Positions 45,545-59,062 of a stretch of DNA of 64,000 nt are shown piece after piece (within the stretch, counting starts at the first letter, position 1; every line of letters starts with the position of its first letter). The stretch spans positions 85,514,367 through 85,578,366 of the forward strand of contig NC_092087.1 in assembly GCF_045679555.1 (NCBI RefSeq), read 5' to 3'. The notes below the pieces were generated by a model. It had not been told where the DNA came from. It saw only the letters and a program-made list of their open reading frames with translations, and did no database searches. This stretch comes from Salvelinus alpinus. Its lineage: Eukaryota > Chordata > Actinopteri > Salmoniformes > Salmonidae. A program made the position numbers and the translations under genes.

Positions 45545-46090
45545 TTATAAACGGGTGGTTCATGCCCTGAATGCTGATTGGCTGAAAGTTGTGGTATATC
45601 AGACTGCATACCATGGGTATTACAGAAAATTACTATTTACTGGTCTAATTACTGTCACCAGTTTATAGTAGCAATAAGGCACGTCGGGGGTTTGTGGTAT
45701 GTGGCCAATATACCACGTCTAAGGTCTGCATCCAGGCACTCCACGTTGCGCTGTGCTTAAGAACAGCCCTTTGCCGTGTTATATTGGCCATATACCACAC
45801 CTCCTCGGGCCTTATTGCTTAAGTTTATAATGGCAATAAGGCACTTCAGGGGTTTGTGGTATATGGCCAATATACTGTACCACGGCTAATGGCTGTTCTT
45901 GACACAAAGTGAATGTGCCGTGGTATATTGACCATATACTACAAACCCCTGAGGTGCCTTATTGCTATTATAAACTGGTTACCAACATAAATAGAACAGA
46001 AAACAAGTATTGTTTGTCATACCCGTGGTATATTGTCTGATATACAGTATAGACTTCTGAAATGCTGTTTTAGCCAATCAACATCCAGGA
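45545..46090. mobile_element. MITE-like repeat with multiple inverted segments
   Basis: The block ggtatatggccaatatac and its inverse occur several times (near 45700, 45780, 45860, 45920), as do aataaggcac and gtgccttatt. It can fold extensively and has no coding frame. It is a non-autonomous DNA element type common in salmonids. Confidence 0.75.
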
Positions 46091-46109
46091 TCCAAACTAC
46101 CCAGTTTAT

Positions 46110-46255
46110 AATAATAAATGCCATCTAGCAGACACTTTTATTAATATTCACTCAGTCATTACAGTCGTGCATGAATACATTTTTCGTATGTGAAATCCCA
46201 GCAGGAATGGTACCCATGCACCATGCTGTACCAACGGAGCCACAGAACTACTGTA
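46110..46255 (-). mobile_element. Worn SINE-related fragment
   Basis: aatgccatctagcagacact is the inverse of a SINE tail, and tgctgtaccaacggagccac is the inverse of a decayed tRNA-like head. Confidence 0.5.
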
Positions 46256-46600
46256 TTCACACTTAGAGTAGGAGTTCTGATCTAAGGTCAGTTTTGCCTT
46301 TTAAACTATGATGAATAAGAAGGGACCTTAACATTAAAATATATATATATATTTTTTTTTATGTTGAATATTTCTAAGTAAAATTGTACATATTTCTGAT
46401 TACAATAACTTTTCCAAAAATGTATTTAATATAACTAAATATTTTTTGTTATATTTTTTAAACAATCATCAGACATTTGAGACTAAATATGAAGGCTAAC
46501 AGCAATAGTTATTGTGATTCTATTACATTGTATTACTTCATATGCTACTATTGGATGATACAAAAGCTGAACAACATACGCACATCCAGGTATACTTTCC
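46256..46600. other. AT-rich spacer
   Basis: No coding content or recognised repeat is visible; an atatatatat run lies near 46340. Confidence 0.4.
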
Positions 46601-46609
46601 GCAGGGTTC

Positions 46610-46810
46610 TAGGCAAACTCATGGAAAACAGAAAGGAAAACGCTGGACACTGCTGATCATGCTCCCAGGTGGTATTTATTTACAATGTTTCCACCCTTGG
46701 GTCTTATTCAGTCATCCATAAGGATCGAAACGTTGATGCCTGATGAAGACCTAAGGGTGGAAACGTTGTAAATAAATATCACCTGGGAGCATGAGCAGCA
46801 GTGTGCAGCG
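46610..46810. repeat. Inverted repeat (MITE-like)
   Basis: tttacaatgtttccaccctt near 46679 pairs with aagggtggaaacgttgtaaa near 46752, around a core containing cgaaacgttgatgcctgatg. The outer segments (aaaacgctggacactgctg and cagcagtgtgcagcgtttt) also pair. Confidence 0.85.
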
Positions 46811-47867
46811 TTTTCCTGTCTGTTTTACTATTAGATGATACACATGGTAGATGGTTGGCTTGATTTTTTTATGTATATTATTTTTAATTGTTTTTATGAC
46901 AAAGTTATAGCACAATTTTGCCTCAATGTCCAGGAAAGAGTTCTGCTTGATAAAACATTTCTTATCGCTTTAATCAAATGCATTTTTGTTGTTGTAAACT
47001 ACTGTGTGAAGTGTGACATTTTAAATTAACTTTTAAGATTAAACTTTGTTATTGTCTTCACCTTGTTATAACAGTATCTTCAGTGGAGAGAAAATGAAAA
47101 GCCTTCAACATCTCACCTCTTGTACTGTGCAGTACATATAGTAACTACAAATAATACATTTACATTGGGTTGGAGAGCAATAGTGGTTTATTCACCTTCA
47201 ATATCTTCATCATCATCATCAGTACAAAATAAACACAGACACTTTCAGAAGGACCAATGTCCAGCACCTAGACACACAACCAGTTACATTAAATATTATT
47301 AATAGTCAAACAAAAAAAACAGACACAACATGACATAACATGGATGTTTGGAGGGTTGTGGGTAATTCAGTCAGCGATGGCATTCCATTCCAGAACACTG
47401 AGAGATGGAACATTCTGGAATGTTCAATGATTGATAATAATACATCTCACAGTTAACAAATTCAGACCAGGCATTGAGATTAAAGCTTGATTTAAAGCCT
47501 TTTGTCCTTAGAAGAACAACAGTCCACCATTTTGTCCAACTAGTAGTTAGAAAATAGAATACATCATTGTTCAGTGAGAATGTGATGTCATATAGAATGA
47601 GTGCTATGTTTTCCAACATGGCGTGGCTCTTGACCCCCTAACTGTTGTCTAACCTTCCCAGGTAGGTTCTCTCTTTGGGGACAGAGAGGGGCTAGGGGTG
47701 GTGGGGAGACTGGAGACCCCATGGAGAGGTACCTTTAATCATACTCATACCCAAATAATGTTTTTATTTTATTTAACCTTTATTTTAACTGCGAGGACAT
47801 ATTGAGACCTAGGTCTCTTTCTCAAACGTGCCCTGTATAATACAACATAAATATACACATATTGGGC
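46811..47867. other. Spacer without recognised genes
   Basis: Some short open frames (60-82 codons) occur but lack family motifs. There is a catcatcatcatc run near 47205. Confidence 0.4.
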
Positions 47868-48030
47868 TAGTAACCGAAAGGTTGCTGGATAGAATACCCG
47901 AGCTGACAAGGTAAAAATCTGTCATTTTGCCCATGAACAAGGCAGTTAACGCACTGTTAACTCCCCGGTAGGTCATCATTGTAAATAAGAATTTGTTCTT
48001 AACTGACTTGCCTAGTTAATTAAAGGTTAA
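47868..48030 (+). mobile_element. Worn tRNA-derived SINE (5' truncated)
   Basis: gctagtaaccgaaaggttgc, then ccgagctgacaaggtaaaaa and cttgcctagttaattaaagg, match the SINE at 16924-17130. The A box is missing. Confidence 0.8.
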
Positions 48031-48039
48031 ATGCATAAA

Positions 48040-48245
48040 AAAATAAGAAGATTTTAAGCCTTGAGACAATTGAGACATGGATTGGGTATGTGCCATTCAG
48101 AGGATGAATACAGGGTATGGTAGTAGGTGCCAGGCACACTGGCTTGTGTCAAGAACTGCAACACTGCTGGGTTTTTCACACAACAGTTTCTTGTGTATAT
48201 CAAGAATGGTCCACCACCCAAAGGACATCCAACCTTGGGAGTGCT
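48040..48245. repeat. Internal piece of a dispersed DNA repeat
   Basis: gagacaattgagacatggat, then ccaggcacactggcttgtgt and aatggtccaccacccaaagg, belong to what appears to be the same element as the end pieces at 31939 and 42531. The assignment rests on family recognition, not on overlap within this window. Confidence 0.5.
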
Positions 48246-48327
48246 TAGGCAAGAGGCCTGTGGGCATACATAATATGTAGTATTTACTGTCTATGCACAC
48301 TAGGTTAGACCTGGGCGGACCATCCCC

Positions 48328-48592
48328 TGTGTTTTAGTTTGTGCGCCAGGTGGTGCTAGTTAGGTAAGTTGTGGGTAGGAGAGGGGGCTCTTTAACTTTT
48401 ACTTTCTTTGCTTTGGTTCCGTCCAGCCTCTTTTTCCAAAAATTACTGTGTGAAGGAATAAATTCCCTGTTTAATGGTAAAAATCTGTCTCAGTCATCCT
48501 TACCCGCACCTACAATCACATACCTCTTTCACTCCACGGAAGTTGAGTATAGCAGGGTGTTGCGTTCCTTCCTACAAGAGGCATGCGTAACA
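48328..48592 (+). mobile_element. Probable Gypsy 5' LTR
   Basis: Starts tgtgttttagtttgtgcgcc and ends ggcatgcgtaaca; it contains an aataaa signal near 48456. It is followed by a leader (taagggggctcatccagg) of the kind seen after fish Gypsy LTRs, where the primer-binding site lies. No matching 3' LTR was found in the window. Confidence 0.65.
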
Positions 48593-48902
48593 TAAGGGGG
48601 CTCATCCAGGATGATCTATTAAACCCACTGGACCCTACTGCTCTGAGCTCTCTGTGATTGGTGATTGAGGTGTGGTGGTAGGTTGTGAGTTTGGATGACT
48701 TGTTTAGTTTGCGTGTGTCCAGTAGGCTGTTGTGTACAAAATGGCTGCCTCAGCCATCTCCCAGTTTTTTGAAGCGCCTCTGTTGATCGGTTGGTGGGGT
48801 TGCGTAAAGTAAACCTTTGCACTATAGCTGACCGTTATGGACTCTTCATCCCTGAGAAAGCCCTAAAGGCTGAGCTTTTGGTGCTAGTCAGGGAGGGTTT
48901 AA
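48593..48902 (+). pseudogene. Gypsy leader and start of gag
   Basis: After the leader an open stretch ends in TLADRYGLF/KALKAELL-type sequence, as in the N-terminus of teleost Gypsy gag proteins. At 48903 it is interrupted by TTAA element C; the reading frame continues beyond it at 50722. Confidence 0.6.
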
Positions 48903-50721
48903 CCTTTCACGAGCCTCTACCCCGGATCCGGGAGCACCCCCCACACCCCCCACACACTAATTAGCATACCTAGCATAGCTTCAAAAGTAGATAGTAGCAT
49001 CTAAATATCATTAAATCACAAGTCCAAGACACCAGATGAAAGATACAGATCTTGTGAATAAAGCCACCATTTCAGATTTTTAAAATGTGTTACAGGGAAG
49101 ACAAAATATGTAAATCTATTAGCTAAACACGTTAGCAAAATACACCACTATTCTAACTCCATCAGTTTCTTACTCCTTCAGGTGCTATCACCAATTCGGC
49201 TCAACTAAGATATTGATAGCCAATAACCTATAAAAAAACCCATCAGATGACAGTCTGATAACATATTCATGGTATAGGATAGTTTTTGTTAGAAAAAAGT
49301 GCATATTTCAGGTAGAAATCACAGTTTACAATTGCACCGACCATCACAAATCCACTAGAATTACTAGATAGAGCAACGTGTATGACCAATTTACTCATCA
49401 TAAAACATTTCATAAAAATAGACAAAGCATAGCAATGGAAAGACCCAGTTCTTGTGATTTCAGACCATATTTCAGATTTTCTAAGCGTTTTTCAGCGAAA
49501 ACACAATAAATCGATAAGTTAGCATACCACATGTTCCAACGTTACCAGAGCATCGATTCCAGCCAAAGAGCGCTATAACGTAATCACCGCCAAAAGATAT
49601 TAATTTTTTCACTAACCTTCTCAGAATTCTTCCGATGACACTCCTGTAACATCATTTTACAACATACATATACAGTTTGTTCGAAAAGGTGCATATTTAG
49701 CCATACAAAACCGTGGTTACACAATAAAAATACTAGGAAATCAAGCCTCAATATGTCTGACGTCATCTATCAGAGTGATCTAGTTTAATTGAAAGCTAAT
49801 CATATACTTGACTAAAAAATACAGGGTAGACAGGAATCGAAAGACAAATTAGTTCTTAATGCAACCGCTGATTTACATTTTTAAAATTATCCTTACTTTT
49901 CAATACAGGGTTCGCCAGGTGAAGCTATACCAAACAAAATGGCGAAATATGCGTTTAAAATATTTCGACAGAAACACGGTTTATCATATTAAATATTGCT
50001 TACTTTGAGCTGATCTTCCATCATATTCTTGGGCAATGTATCCTTTCTATGTTATAAACGTCTTTTGGTCGATAGATGTCCTCTGTCCTTCGAAATGTCC
50101 ACCACCAACGACCGACCTCCCAAAACGTGTCCAAACTTTCAGAGTGCACGACAAATAAATTCCTCAGAATCGCACTAAACGGATATAAATTGCTATAAAA
50201 CGGTTCGAATTCACTACATTATGATGTTTTTAACAACTATAACGACTGAAAACATGACCGGAGAAATATTGCTGGTTAGAAAACGATTTGGAACGAGACA
50301 GGTCCGATGGCCTTCACGCTTGAGGTGCACGTTGAGAAAGGGCGGTCTCTGTACATTTTGGTCATTTATAATGGCTGTGAACGTCCCATCGACTTCATTG
50401 AAAACGTGATGACGTACAGACACCCAGAGGAAGACGTAGGCAGTGTCGGTTTCTTCATAGCATTCACTGTGGCCTTATAAACAGACCCCAGATCAGAGGT
50501 AAAAATTTCTGAAATCTGAACCCTGTCATGAAAAGTGCTGTAGAAATTGTTCTGTACCACTCAGAGACAAAATTCCAACTTCTATAGAAACTAGAAGGTG
50601 TTTTCTATCCAATAATAACAATAATATGCATATTGTACGATCAAGAATTTAGCACGAGGCAGTTTAATTTGGAGACACAAATATGCTAATGCGGAACAGC
50701 ACCCCCTATAGTTGCAAGAAG
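48903..50721 (-). mobile_element. TTAA-flanked element, copy C (family X), inside Gypsy gag
   Basis: The 1,819-bp sequence is bounded by TTAA at 48899-48902 and 50722-50725. It is nearly identical to the reverse complement of copy A; for example the 60-codon stretch at 49584-49766 differs from that in A by one residue. The insertion lies in a retroelement coding frame that reads straight across when one TTAA is counted. Confidence 0.85.
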
Positions 50722-52150
50722 TTAATGAGAAAACAAATGTTCTCATTGAAAGAGGGAGGCTTCATGAGAGGAGATGTGTAGAACTTCTGATGCCAAGTTG
50801 GAGGAGGAGGAAGGGGTTGCTCGTACCCCCTTTACATTGCCCTGATTCGACCCTTTATCTTCTGCTTCGGGTCGTTCAGGCGGGACCGCTAGGCTAAAGG
50901 TGAGGCTGGCCCGTTTGGAAATGGCACAAAAAGATAAAGAGAGAGAGAGACAGATGAAGTTTGATCTAGAAATGAGGAAAATAGAAATCAACAAGGAGGT
51001 GACGATCCGACAACTGGAGCTAGACGTTGGCTCCAGTGCGACTCCACAACCTGCTCATCATCAAGCCCACTTCGATGTGAGTCAAATTATTGCTTTAGTT
51101 TCGGAAGTTGATTTCTATTTCTCTGCGTTTGAGCGTGTGGCTGCCGCGCTGCATTGGCCACTCGTGGTTTGGCCGCTGCTGTTACAATGTAAATAGTCTG
51201 GGAAAGCCCAGGAAGTAGTAGCTGCTCTCTCCCTGGAATACAGTTTGCAGTACGATATAGTTAAAACAACCGTGTTGTGGGCTTATGAGTTGGTGCCTGA
51301 AGCTTATAGGCAGCACTTCAGGAAACACAAAAAAAAACTCTCACCGTTCTTTTGTTGAGTTTGCAAGGGACAAAGAGTCTCTGTTTAATCGCTGGTGTTC
51401 AGCCAGCAAAGCTAACACCTTTGCTGATATTCGGGAGTTGATGCTGTTGGAGGATTTTAAAATCAACCTCCCTGACAGAATTGTAGTTCATTTAAATGAA
51501 CAGAAAGTGGCAACATTGGCCCAGGCAGCAGTGTTGGCAGATGAGTACGCTTTGACCCACAAGACTCTTTGGTGTGCCTCGTTTTGAAGGCCGAATGATT
51601 ACATCATCAGTGCCTCGTTAGGGCTGCTTTTCCTCTGACGGCCCTAAACCTTTTCATGGAATCTGTGAATGTTTTTACTGCCACCAAAAGGGTCACGATT
51701 GATTGCGGACTGCCCGGTTTTGACAAATAAACCTTAACCGTCCCTGTCACCATCCCTTAAACTGAAAAGCGTGGGTTTAGTCCAGTGTTTTGCTCGTCCG
51801 TTGGACCGAGTTATTGATTCAACTTTTGGGAAACCTGATCCCGTCTATGCTCCGTTTATCTCTGCCGGTTGTTTTCTTAACTGGAGATTAACCTGATCAA
51901 AAGCCCATACAAATCTTACGAGACACCGGGGCAGCCCAGTCAGTAATCGTTACTGATGCTTTACCCTGGTCTCCTGAAATGTATTGTGGCTCACATGTCA
52001 CAGGGTATAGAGACAAAAACCGTACCTGATCTATTACACTGGGTCCACTCAGTGTCAGACTTGGTATCAGGACGTTTCCGTGTTGGTGTAGTGACTACAC
52101 TGCCAGCAAAAGTGAGGGGGTGCAACTCAATATTAGGAAGGTGTCCTTAA
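50722..52150 (+). pseudogene. Degenerate Gypsy gag and protease
   Basis: Segments in order are RLEMAQKDKERERQMKFDLE (coiled-coil-like), FDVSQIIALVSEVDFYFSAF (capsid start), VVAALSLEYSLQYDIVKTTV, ELVPEAYRQHFR, SFVEFARDKESLFNRWCSAS and AQAAVLADEYALTHKT. A CCHC-like zinc knuckle (CFYCHQKGH) follows near 51670 and a protease active site (ILRDTGAAQSVIV) near 51915. Stops and frameshifts separate most parts, so no protein can be made. The reverse transcriptase and integrase are missing. Confidence 0.8.
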
Positions 52151-52660
52151 TGATTGGTATACTCAGTGCATATTTATAAAATCACTGAACTGAATGTATG
52201 TGCCTTGTTCCAATATCCACAGCAGCACACTACTTGTTTCATTTAAGGTAGTCGAGTGTGGATGTTAGAACACCCCATGGACACTGGTGGTGTTCCAGGC
52301 TGACTAATGGTTGCATACCACGTCATTGACTGTGCAGTTGGGCATCAGATTGCTGTACAATGACTGAGATAGGTGTTTGTTTAAGATATCAGCTATCAGT
52401 GTTGTGAGAGCAGGCAGGTGACTGCAATTTAGTCTGCCTGCAACATGCCCTATATTCAATTAAAAAGTATCATGTGTGTATATGTAAATATCCTAACTCG
52501 GTGTATGGAACAGATTTTGATGTTTTTGATAACGTAATTTTTTTCTCTCCATTCCAACCATTTCAATGAGCCTGTCTTCCTACAGCTCCTCCCACCAGCC
52601 TCCACTGATGGTCCCATGTTTCATGAGCTGAAATAAAACATCCCATAAATACTGTATATA
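52151..52660. other. Spacer with a MITE fragment
   Basis: The part at 52552-52620 matches one arm of the palindromic element at 28208-28372. The rest has no recognised content. Confidence 0.5.
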
Positions 52661-52662
52661 TA

Positions 52663-54301
<1,639 letters not shown>

Positions 54302-54411
54302 TAGTTATAACATCACTAACATCTCTGAGGACAGAGGAGAATATTACTGTCAGGCTGGGAATGCAATAGTATCTAATAACTCTACAGCTCTGATGATCAT
54401 TGTAGCAGCTC
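54302..54411 (+). pseudogene. Copy 4 C2-exon remnant cut by Tc1
   Basis: Encodes ITNISEDRGEYYCQAGNAIV and SNNSTALMIIVA. The break falls where the paralogous exon has gagttacagc, which supplies the TA target. The 5' half of the exon does not appear on the other side of the transposon. Confidence 0.85.
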
Positions 54412-54561
54412 AAGTTACATCTTCAATACAAAATGACAGCTTCAAGCTGATGTTAATCATTGTGTTTTGTCTTATTACACCTTAGTTTATAAAATCCCTT
54501 AAGTATTTAATTATTGTCCTGTATTCGTTTTTTATTTCATTTCATCCATATTTTAATTTAG

Positions 54562-54640
54562 GGAAAAAATCATCAGTTTTGACTGCAGCTGTAGGAATCA
54601 TAGTTCTCATCATTTGTCTCTCTGGACTCATGTGGTTCAG
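54562..54640 (+). CDS. Copy 4 transmembrane exon
   Basis: The acceptor is aatttag and the donor is ttcag/gtgagt. It encodes GKKSSVLTAAVGIIVLIICL and SGLMWF. It is four residues shorter in the hydrophobic part than copy 2, so the span is minimal for a membrane helix. Confidence 0.8.
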
Positions 54641-54712
54641 GTGAGTGAAGAAGGGAACATAGGGATATTTCTATTCTTTCACCTTTGCACTCTTAACTTT
54701 TATTTATTGGCC

Positions 54713-56100
54713 CAACTTCTTATGGATCAAATCCCTTTACGGGATCGATTTGACAACATCTTGTAACGATCGTCTGTGGTGGTAGAAGGATCGGACCAAA
54801 GCGCAGCGTGGTAAGTGTTCATGATGACGTTTAATTCAAACTCAGAACACTAAACAAAACAATAAACGATGAACAAACGAAACAGTACCGTGTGGCGACA
54901 AACACTGACACGGAAGACAAACACCCACAAACCAAAAGTGAAACCCAGGCTACCTAAGTATGATTCTCAATCAGGGACACCGATTGACAGCTGCCTCTGA
55001 TTGAGAATCATACCAGGCCGAACACAAAACCCCAACATAGAAAAACACACATAGACTGCCCACCCCAACTCACGCCCTGACCATACAAAATAAAGACAAA
55101 ACAAAGGAAATAAAGGTCAGAACGTGACACATCTGGTGAAATGGCAGAGCGCCAAATTAAATTACTGTAAATATTAAAATGTCATGAAATCACACATTCA
55201 ATACACCAAATTAAAACTACACTTGTTGTTAATTCAGCCGCAGTGTCAGATTTCAGAAATGCTTTACGGCGAAAGCAAACCGTGCTATTATCTGAGGACA
55301 GCACCCCATCAAAGACAGACAATCATATTTCAACCCGCCAGCCGCGACACAAAACTCAGAAATAAAGATATAATTCATGCCTTACCTTTTCCAAGCTTCT
55401 TCTGTTGGCACTCCAATATGTCCCATAACCATCACAAATGGTCCTTTTGTTCGATTAATTCCGTCATTATATATCCAAAATGTCCATTTATTTGGCGCGT
55501 TTGATCCAGAAAAACATTGGTTCCAACTCACGCTACATGACTACAAAATATCTCATAAGTTACCTGTAATCTTTGTTCAAACAACTTTTGTAATACAACT
55601 TTAGGTATTTTTTTACGTAAATAATCGATCAAATTTAAGGCGGGATGAACAGTGTTCAATACCGGACGAAAACAAAGAAAGTACGTTCTAGGTCGTGCGC
55701 ACCAAATCATTAGAGTGCACCTGGAGTGACACAGGAAAACAACAGGGCTACTTAATTTCTCTAAATAAAAACATCAACCAATTTCTAAAGACTGTTGACA
55801 TCCAGTGGAAGCAATAGGAACTGCAAGGATATTTCTATTAAAACGGCCTTGCCATAGAAATTAATGGAAAACAGATTGACCTAAAAAAAATAATCCCTGG
55901 ATGGACTGTGCTCGGGGTTTCGCCTGCCAAATCAGTTCTGTTATAATCAGACTTTTTTCAAACAGTTTTAGAAACTTTTGAGTTTTCTATCAAAAACTAT
56001 CAATTATATGCATATCCAAGCTTCTGGGCCTGAGTAGCAGGCAGTTTACTTTGGGCACACTTTTCATCCGGATGTGAAAATAGCGCCCCCAAGCCATAAG
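54713..56100 (-). mobile_element. TTAA-type element copy G, with a solo LTR inside
   Basis: The left end (caacttcttatggatcaaat) and the inverted right end (aagccataagacattttaac) pair, and the right flank has TTAA (56096-56099). Internal blocks (ttcagaaatgctttacggcg, then tagcgcccccaagcc) show the same layout as families X and Y, but the sequence is a third family. The left flank is not TTAA. Confidence 0.55.
54762..55129 (-). mobile_element. Solo LTR with 5-bp target duplication CATCT
   Basis: The 368-bp insert runs tgtaacgatcgtctg to aggtcagaacgtgaca and is flanked by CATCT at 54757-54761 and 55130-55134. On the minus strand it starts tgtcacgttctgacc and has an attaaa signal, so it is probably oriented that way. 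It lies inside TTAA-type copy G. Confidence 0.9.
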
Positions 56101-56188
56101 ACATTTTAACTGCTAAACTGTATTAGTAACATATCAACTTCCACTAGAGGTCAGTAGAGAGCAGAACTCATTCTGTCCCTCTTTACAG

Positions 56189-56899
56189 GAGATTCACAGG
56201 AGGAAGTAATACCACAGCAGACACAAAGTTGATCCCTATCTGTTAAACCAGTGTTTCCCATTCTCGGTTCTCCCTGGGTGCACATTTAGTTTTTTGCACT
56301 AGCACTACACATCTTATTCAAATAACCAACCCATCATCATGTGTAGTTTTTTTACACTAAACGTGCACCCAGGGAGTCCCACCTCCGAGCTTGGGGAAAC
56401 CCTGAGTTACACCTCCATTTTTATTAATTTACTGTTTCACGACACGCTTTCATACTATTTTCTTTGTTACCTCTCTCTCCACAGAGTGTCTGTCCTGACT
56501 GTAACAGTGACACGTACACAGGTCTGAACATGAGGACCATGTCCCCTGACTATGACACTCTGGCAGTAAGTCTCTTATAATGAATTTGTGTTTGATACAG
56601 TACTTGAATGTGTTTAGAGAAAATGATGGAAAGACTTCTCTCTCTCTCTCTGTCTCTCGCTCTGTCTCTCGCTCTGTCTCTCGCTCTGTCTGTCTCTGTC
56701 TGTCTCTGTCTGTCTCTGTCTGTCTCTGTCTGTCTCTGTCTGTCTCTGTCTGTCTCTGTCTGTCTCTGTCTGTCTCTGTCTGTCTCTGTCTGTCTCTGTC
56801 TGTCTCTGTCTGTGTGTAAGTGTGTGTCCATAAATTTTTTTAGAGGGAGTGCTAATTCAGTATGTATTCTCTCAGAATTTGAGGGGAATCTCCCACTGA
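56189..56899 (+). pseudogene. Copy 4 cytoplasmic exons
   Basis: 56485-56565 (after ccacag, before gtaagt) encodes SVCPDCNSDTYTGLNMRTMS and PDYDTLA. The terminal exon from 56876 reads NLRGISH and then stops. The middle of copy 2's terminal exon is missing. Confidence 0.75.
56639..56815. repeat. tgtctgtctc-type microsatellite
   Basis: A run of ctctgtctgt units about 180 bp long, preceded by ctctgtctctcg units. It lies in the intron before the last exon of copy 4, and every frame through it is open because of the repeat. Confidence 0.97.
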
Positions 56900-57375
56900 A
56901 GAGCTAAGGTTCCAATCTAAAGCTAGGCCTAACACCGCTATTTCCAGACCATGAACTTTAACTTTTGAGTAAATGCTGGAATATAAATGTTCTTATAATG
57001 ATAATTATTTATATTGATGATAAATGAGATGGGTTATATTTTTCCATTTCCATATTTTTGATGATATAAATAGCATACTTTTCTTGTGTACAATCTGTTT
57101 ACTATCTATAGTTTAAAATTGTATTTCTGATCTTTTTCTATGGGATTTTGCCATTTAGGGATTTATAACATCAATAGTTCTACTTTCCTCAGCAACTAAT
57201 TTTGATAAAAGCTTTTAATATTTTTAGTACTTGGGCCAAGTTGCTCCTGATGTGGTTAATGATTTATTTTGTATTGCTGTCAGACATTATTCTGCATTTG
57301 ATATTTAATTTTACCTGATACTATTGTTCAGTGTGATATTGCTTTTTTTTAAATGAAAGTAAATGTAATCAGTAC

Positions 57376-57760
57376 TGTCACGTATCCCCCCTACTGCTGC
57401 TCACCGGCCTTCCAGGAGTCACTGAACTGGATTCATTACCACCAACCCCAGACGGTCTTGTCATTACGCACACCTGGTTCCCATTTCCCCTGATTAGTAT
57501 GTTATACATGTGCCTTCTGTTCCCCATTGTCGGTTATTGTTACCATGTCCGTTGGTCTTGTGAGTACCTGTGCTGTTTCGGCTTCCATGCTACGTGTTAT
57601 TGTGCACTTGTTTTACGGGTCTCGTCCCATGTAATATTTAGAGGTTTACAACTCGCTCTTTTGTTTGTGTTTCATCCCTGTTAATATGTGTCTTGTTTTG
57701 GGTGGAGAAATAAAACCCCTATTCTAGCGCCTGTCTGCTATAATTATAGAGCGTGTAATT
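57376..57760 (+). mobile_element. Probable solo LTR (Gypsy type)
   Basis: Starts tgtcacgtatccccctactg; contains gtctcgtcccatgt, an aataaa signal near 57709, and cgcctgtctgctataat near the end. It resembles fish Gypsy LTRs. The right boundary is uncertain and no target duplication was found. Confidence 0.6.
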
Positions 57761-57769
57761 ACACACACA

Positions 57770-58280
57770 TTTTTTTAGTGTGGTTCAGTGTCATACTTTA
57801 TATTGCTGTCAGACATTATTGCACATTTTATATGAATTATTTTATATTAGGTAATACCATATTGTTCAGTGTCATATCACTTATTTTATCATCAATTGTT
57901 CTTATTACCAATTTTAGATACATTAAGTACATGTTTACCTTTGCAGTTTTTACAGTGTGGGTCAGTGTCAATACAGGATAAACGTCATAAGAATCATGTT
58001 GTAAATAAGCTCAAATGTTTAAGACAAATACATTCATCAGTTGATCAATTAATAATACATTGATTCATAACTATTTCCTCTCAGCTCTTGTTTCTTGTAT
58101 TTCTGACTATTGGACACATGATGTCACCATTAAACCGATCAACACCAAGCACTGATCCTGACAAACGACATGCACGCACGCTGGTTGTGAGCGGCTCAGC
58201 TGTTTGTTCACCTGCAACCGTCCACAACTAATAACCCATCTGCAACCGCCCGACTGTGATAAAGTGAAACTCTGAGGCCT
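57770..58280. other. Duplicated downstream flank of copy 4
   Basis: Matches 33780-34210 downstream of copy 2 (attattgcacattttatat, then gatacattaagtac and ccgatcaacaccaagcactg). Non-coding. Confidence 0.8.
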
Positions 58281-58660
58281 GCACCCCAAACCCTAAAATA
58301 TAGAAAATGCACTGTAGGCTACAGTCAAAGATGGCAGAAAACTTTTTTTTATTTTTAGTTATGTTTCTGCTTATAATTTCTGACATTTTGGTAGGCTATT
58401 TGTTAGTCAACCTGTCTATAATTTCTAGATATATGTAGTTTCTATTTTGTCATGTTGCCCTAGAAGACTAAAGCCTAAACAGAATAATGTAATAGATCGA
58501 TAGAAGGAATGCTTCAATCTAGGTGACATCTAAAGTTTAGGGACTGGGGAGAAAATACAATAACGCAAAAAACAGGAAAGATATTCTGTGAAAAATATCC
58601 AAATGACATCAGTTTGACCAGTTGTAAGGAAAAAGAAAGCTGTGACAACATAGTATAGAC
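58281..58660. other. Spacer, nothing recognised
   Basis: Continuation of the flank of copy 4 with no coding content. Confidence 0.4.
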
Positions 58661-58661
58661 C

Positions 58662-58925
58662 TTCTGTACTACCAGACCCCACCACAGGGGGCAGTGTATA
58701 GACAAGCTGTACTACCATCCCCACCACATGGGGCAGTGTACAGACAGACTGTACTACCAGACCCCACCACATGGGGCATAGCATATACAGACTGCAGTAC
58801 CAGACCCCACCACAGGGGGTATAGTATATACAGAATACACTACCAGACCCCACCACAGGAGACATAGTATAGAAAGTCTGTACTACCAGACCCCATCACA
58901 GGGGTCCTAGTATCGACAGAATGTA
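58662..58925. repeat. About 42-bp minisatellite, six diverged copies
   Basis: Units of the form ctgtactaccagaccccacc plus acaggggg(c/t)atagtatata. Minus-strand open frames across it reflect the repeat. Confidence 0.85.
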
Positions 58926-58935
58926 CAACCTTTTT

Positions 58936-59062
58936 GGTCAATGCTATTGGTTCCATTGTACTTTTGGGACTATGCTGTTGGTTCCATTGTACTTTTAGGA
59001 CAATGCTATTGGTTCCATTGTACTTTTGGGACAATGCTATTGATTTAATTGTATGTATTTGG
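58936..59062. repeat. 31-bp minisatellite, four copies
   Basis: Units of ggttccattgtacttttggg plus acaatgctatt. Confidence 0.9.

Larger units (their letters stand above)
54302..56899 (+). pseudogene. CD22-like Ig receptor, copy 4, 3' half only
   Basis: It begins inside a C2-type exon right after Tc1 element 4 (54302-54411), followed by the transmembrane exon (54562-54640), cytoplasmic exons (56189-56229 and 56485-56565) and a terminal exon (56876-56899). All upstream domains are absent. The C2 exon has lost its donor (gcagctcaag where the paralogues have gcaggtaaag), and the first cytoplasmic exon has also lost its donor (caaagttgat). The 56-kb tail motif is well kept (TYTGL, DYDTLA). The gene is a remnant. 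A TTAA element with a solo LTR inside it occupies the intron at 54.7-56.1 kb. Confidence 0.8.

Noticed and set aside
56550..56907. Open frames rich in serine, leucine, cysteine and valine
   Set aside because: They are translations of the tgtctgtctc microsatellite.
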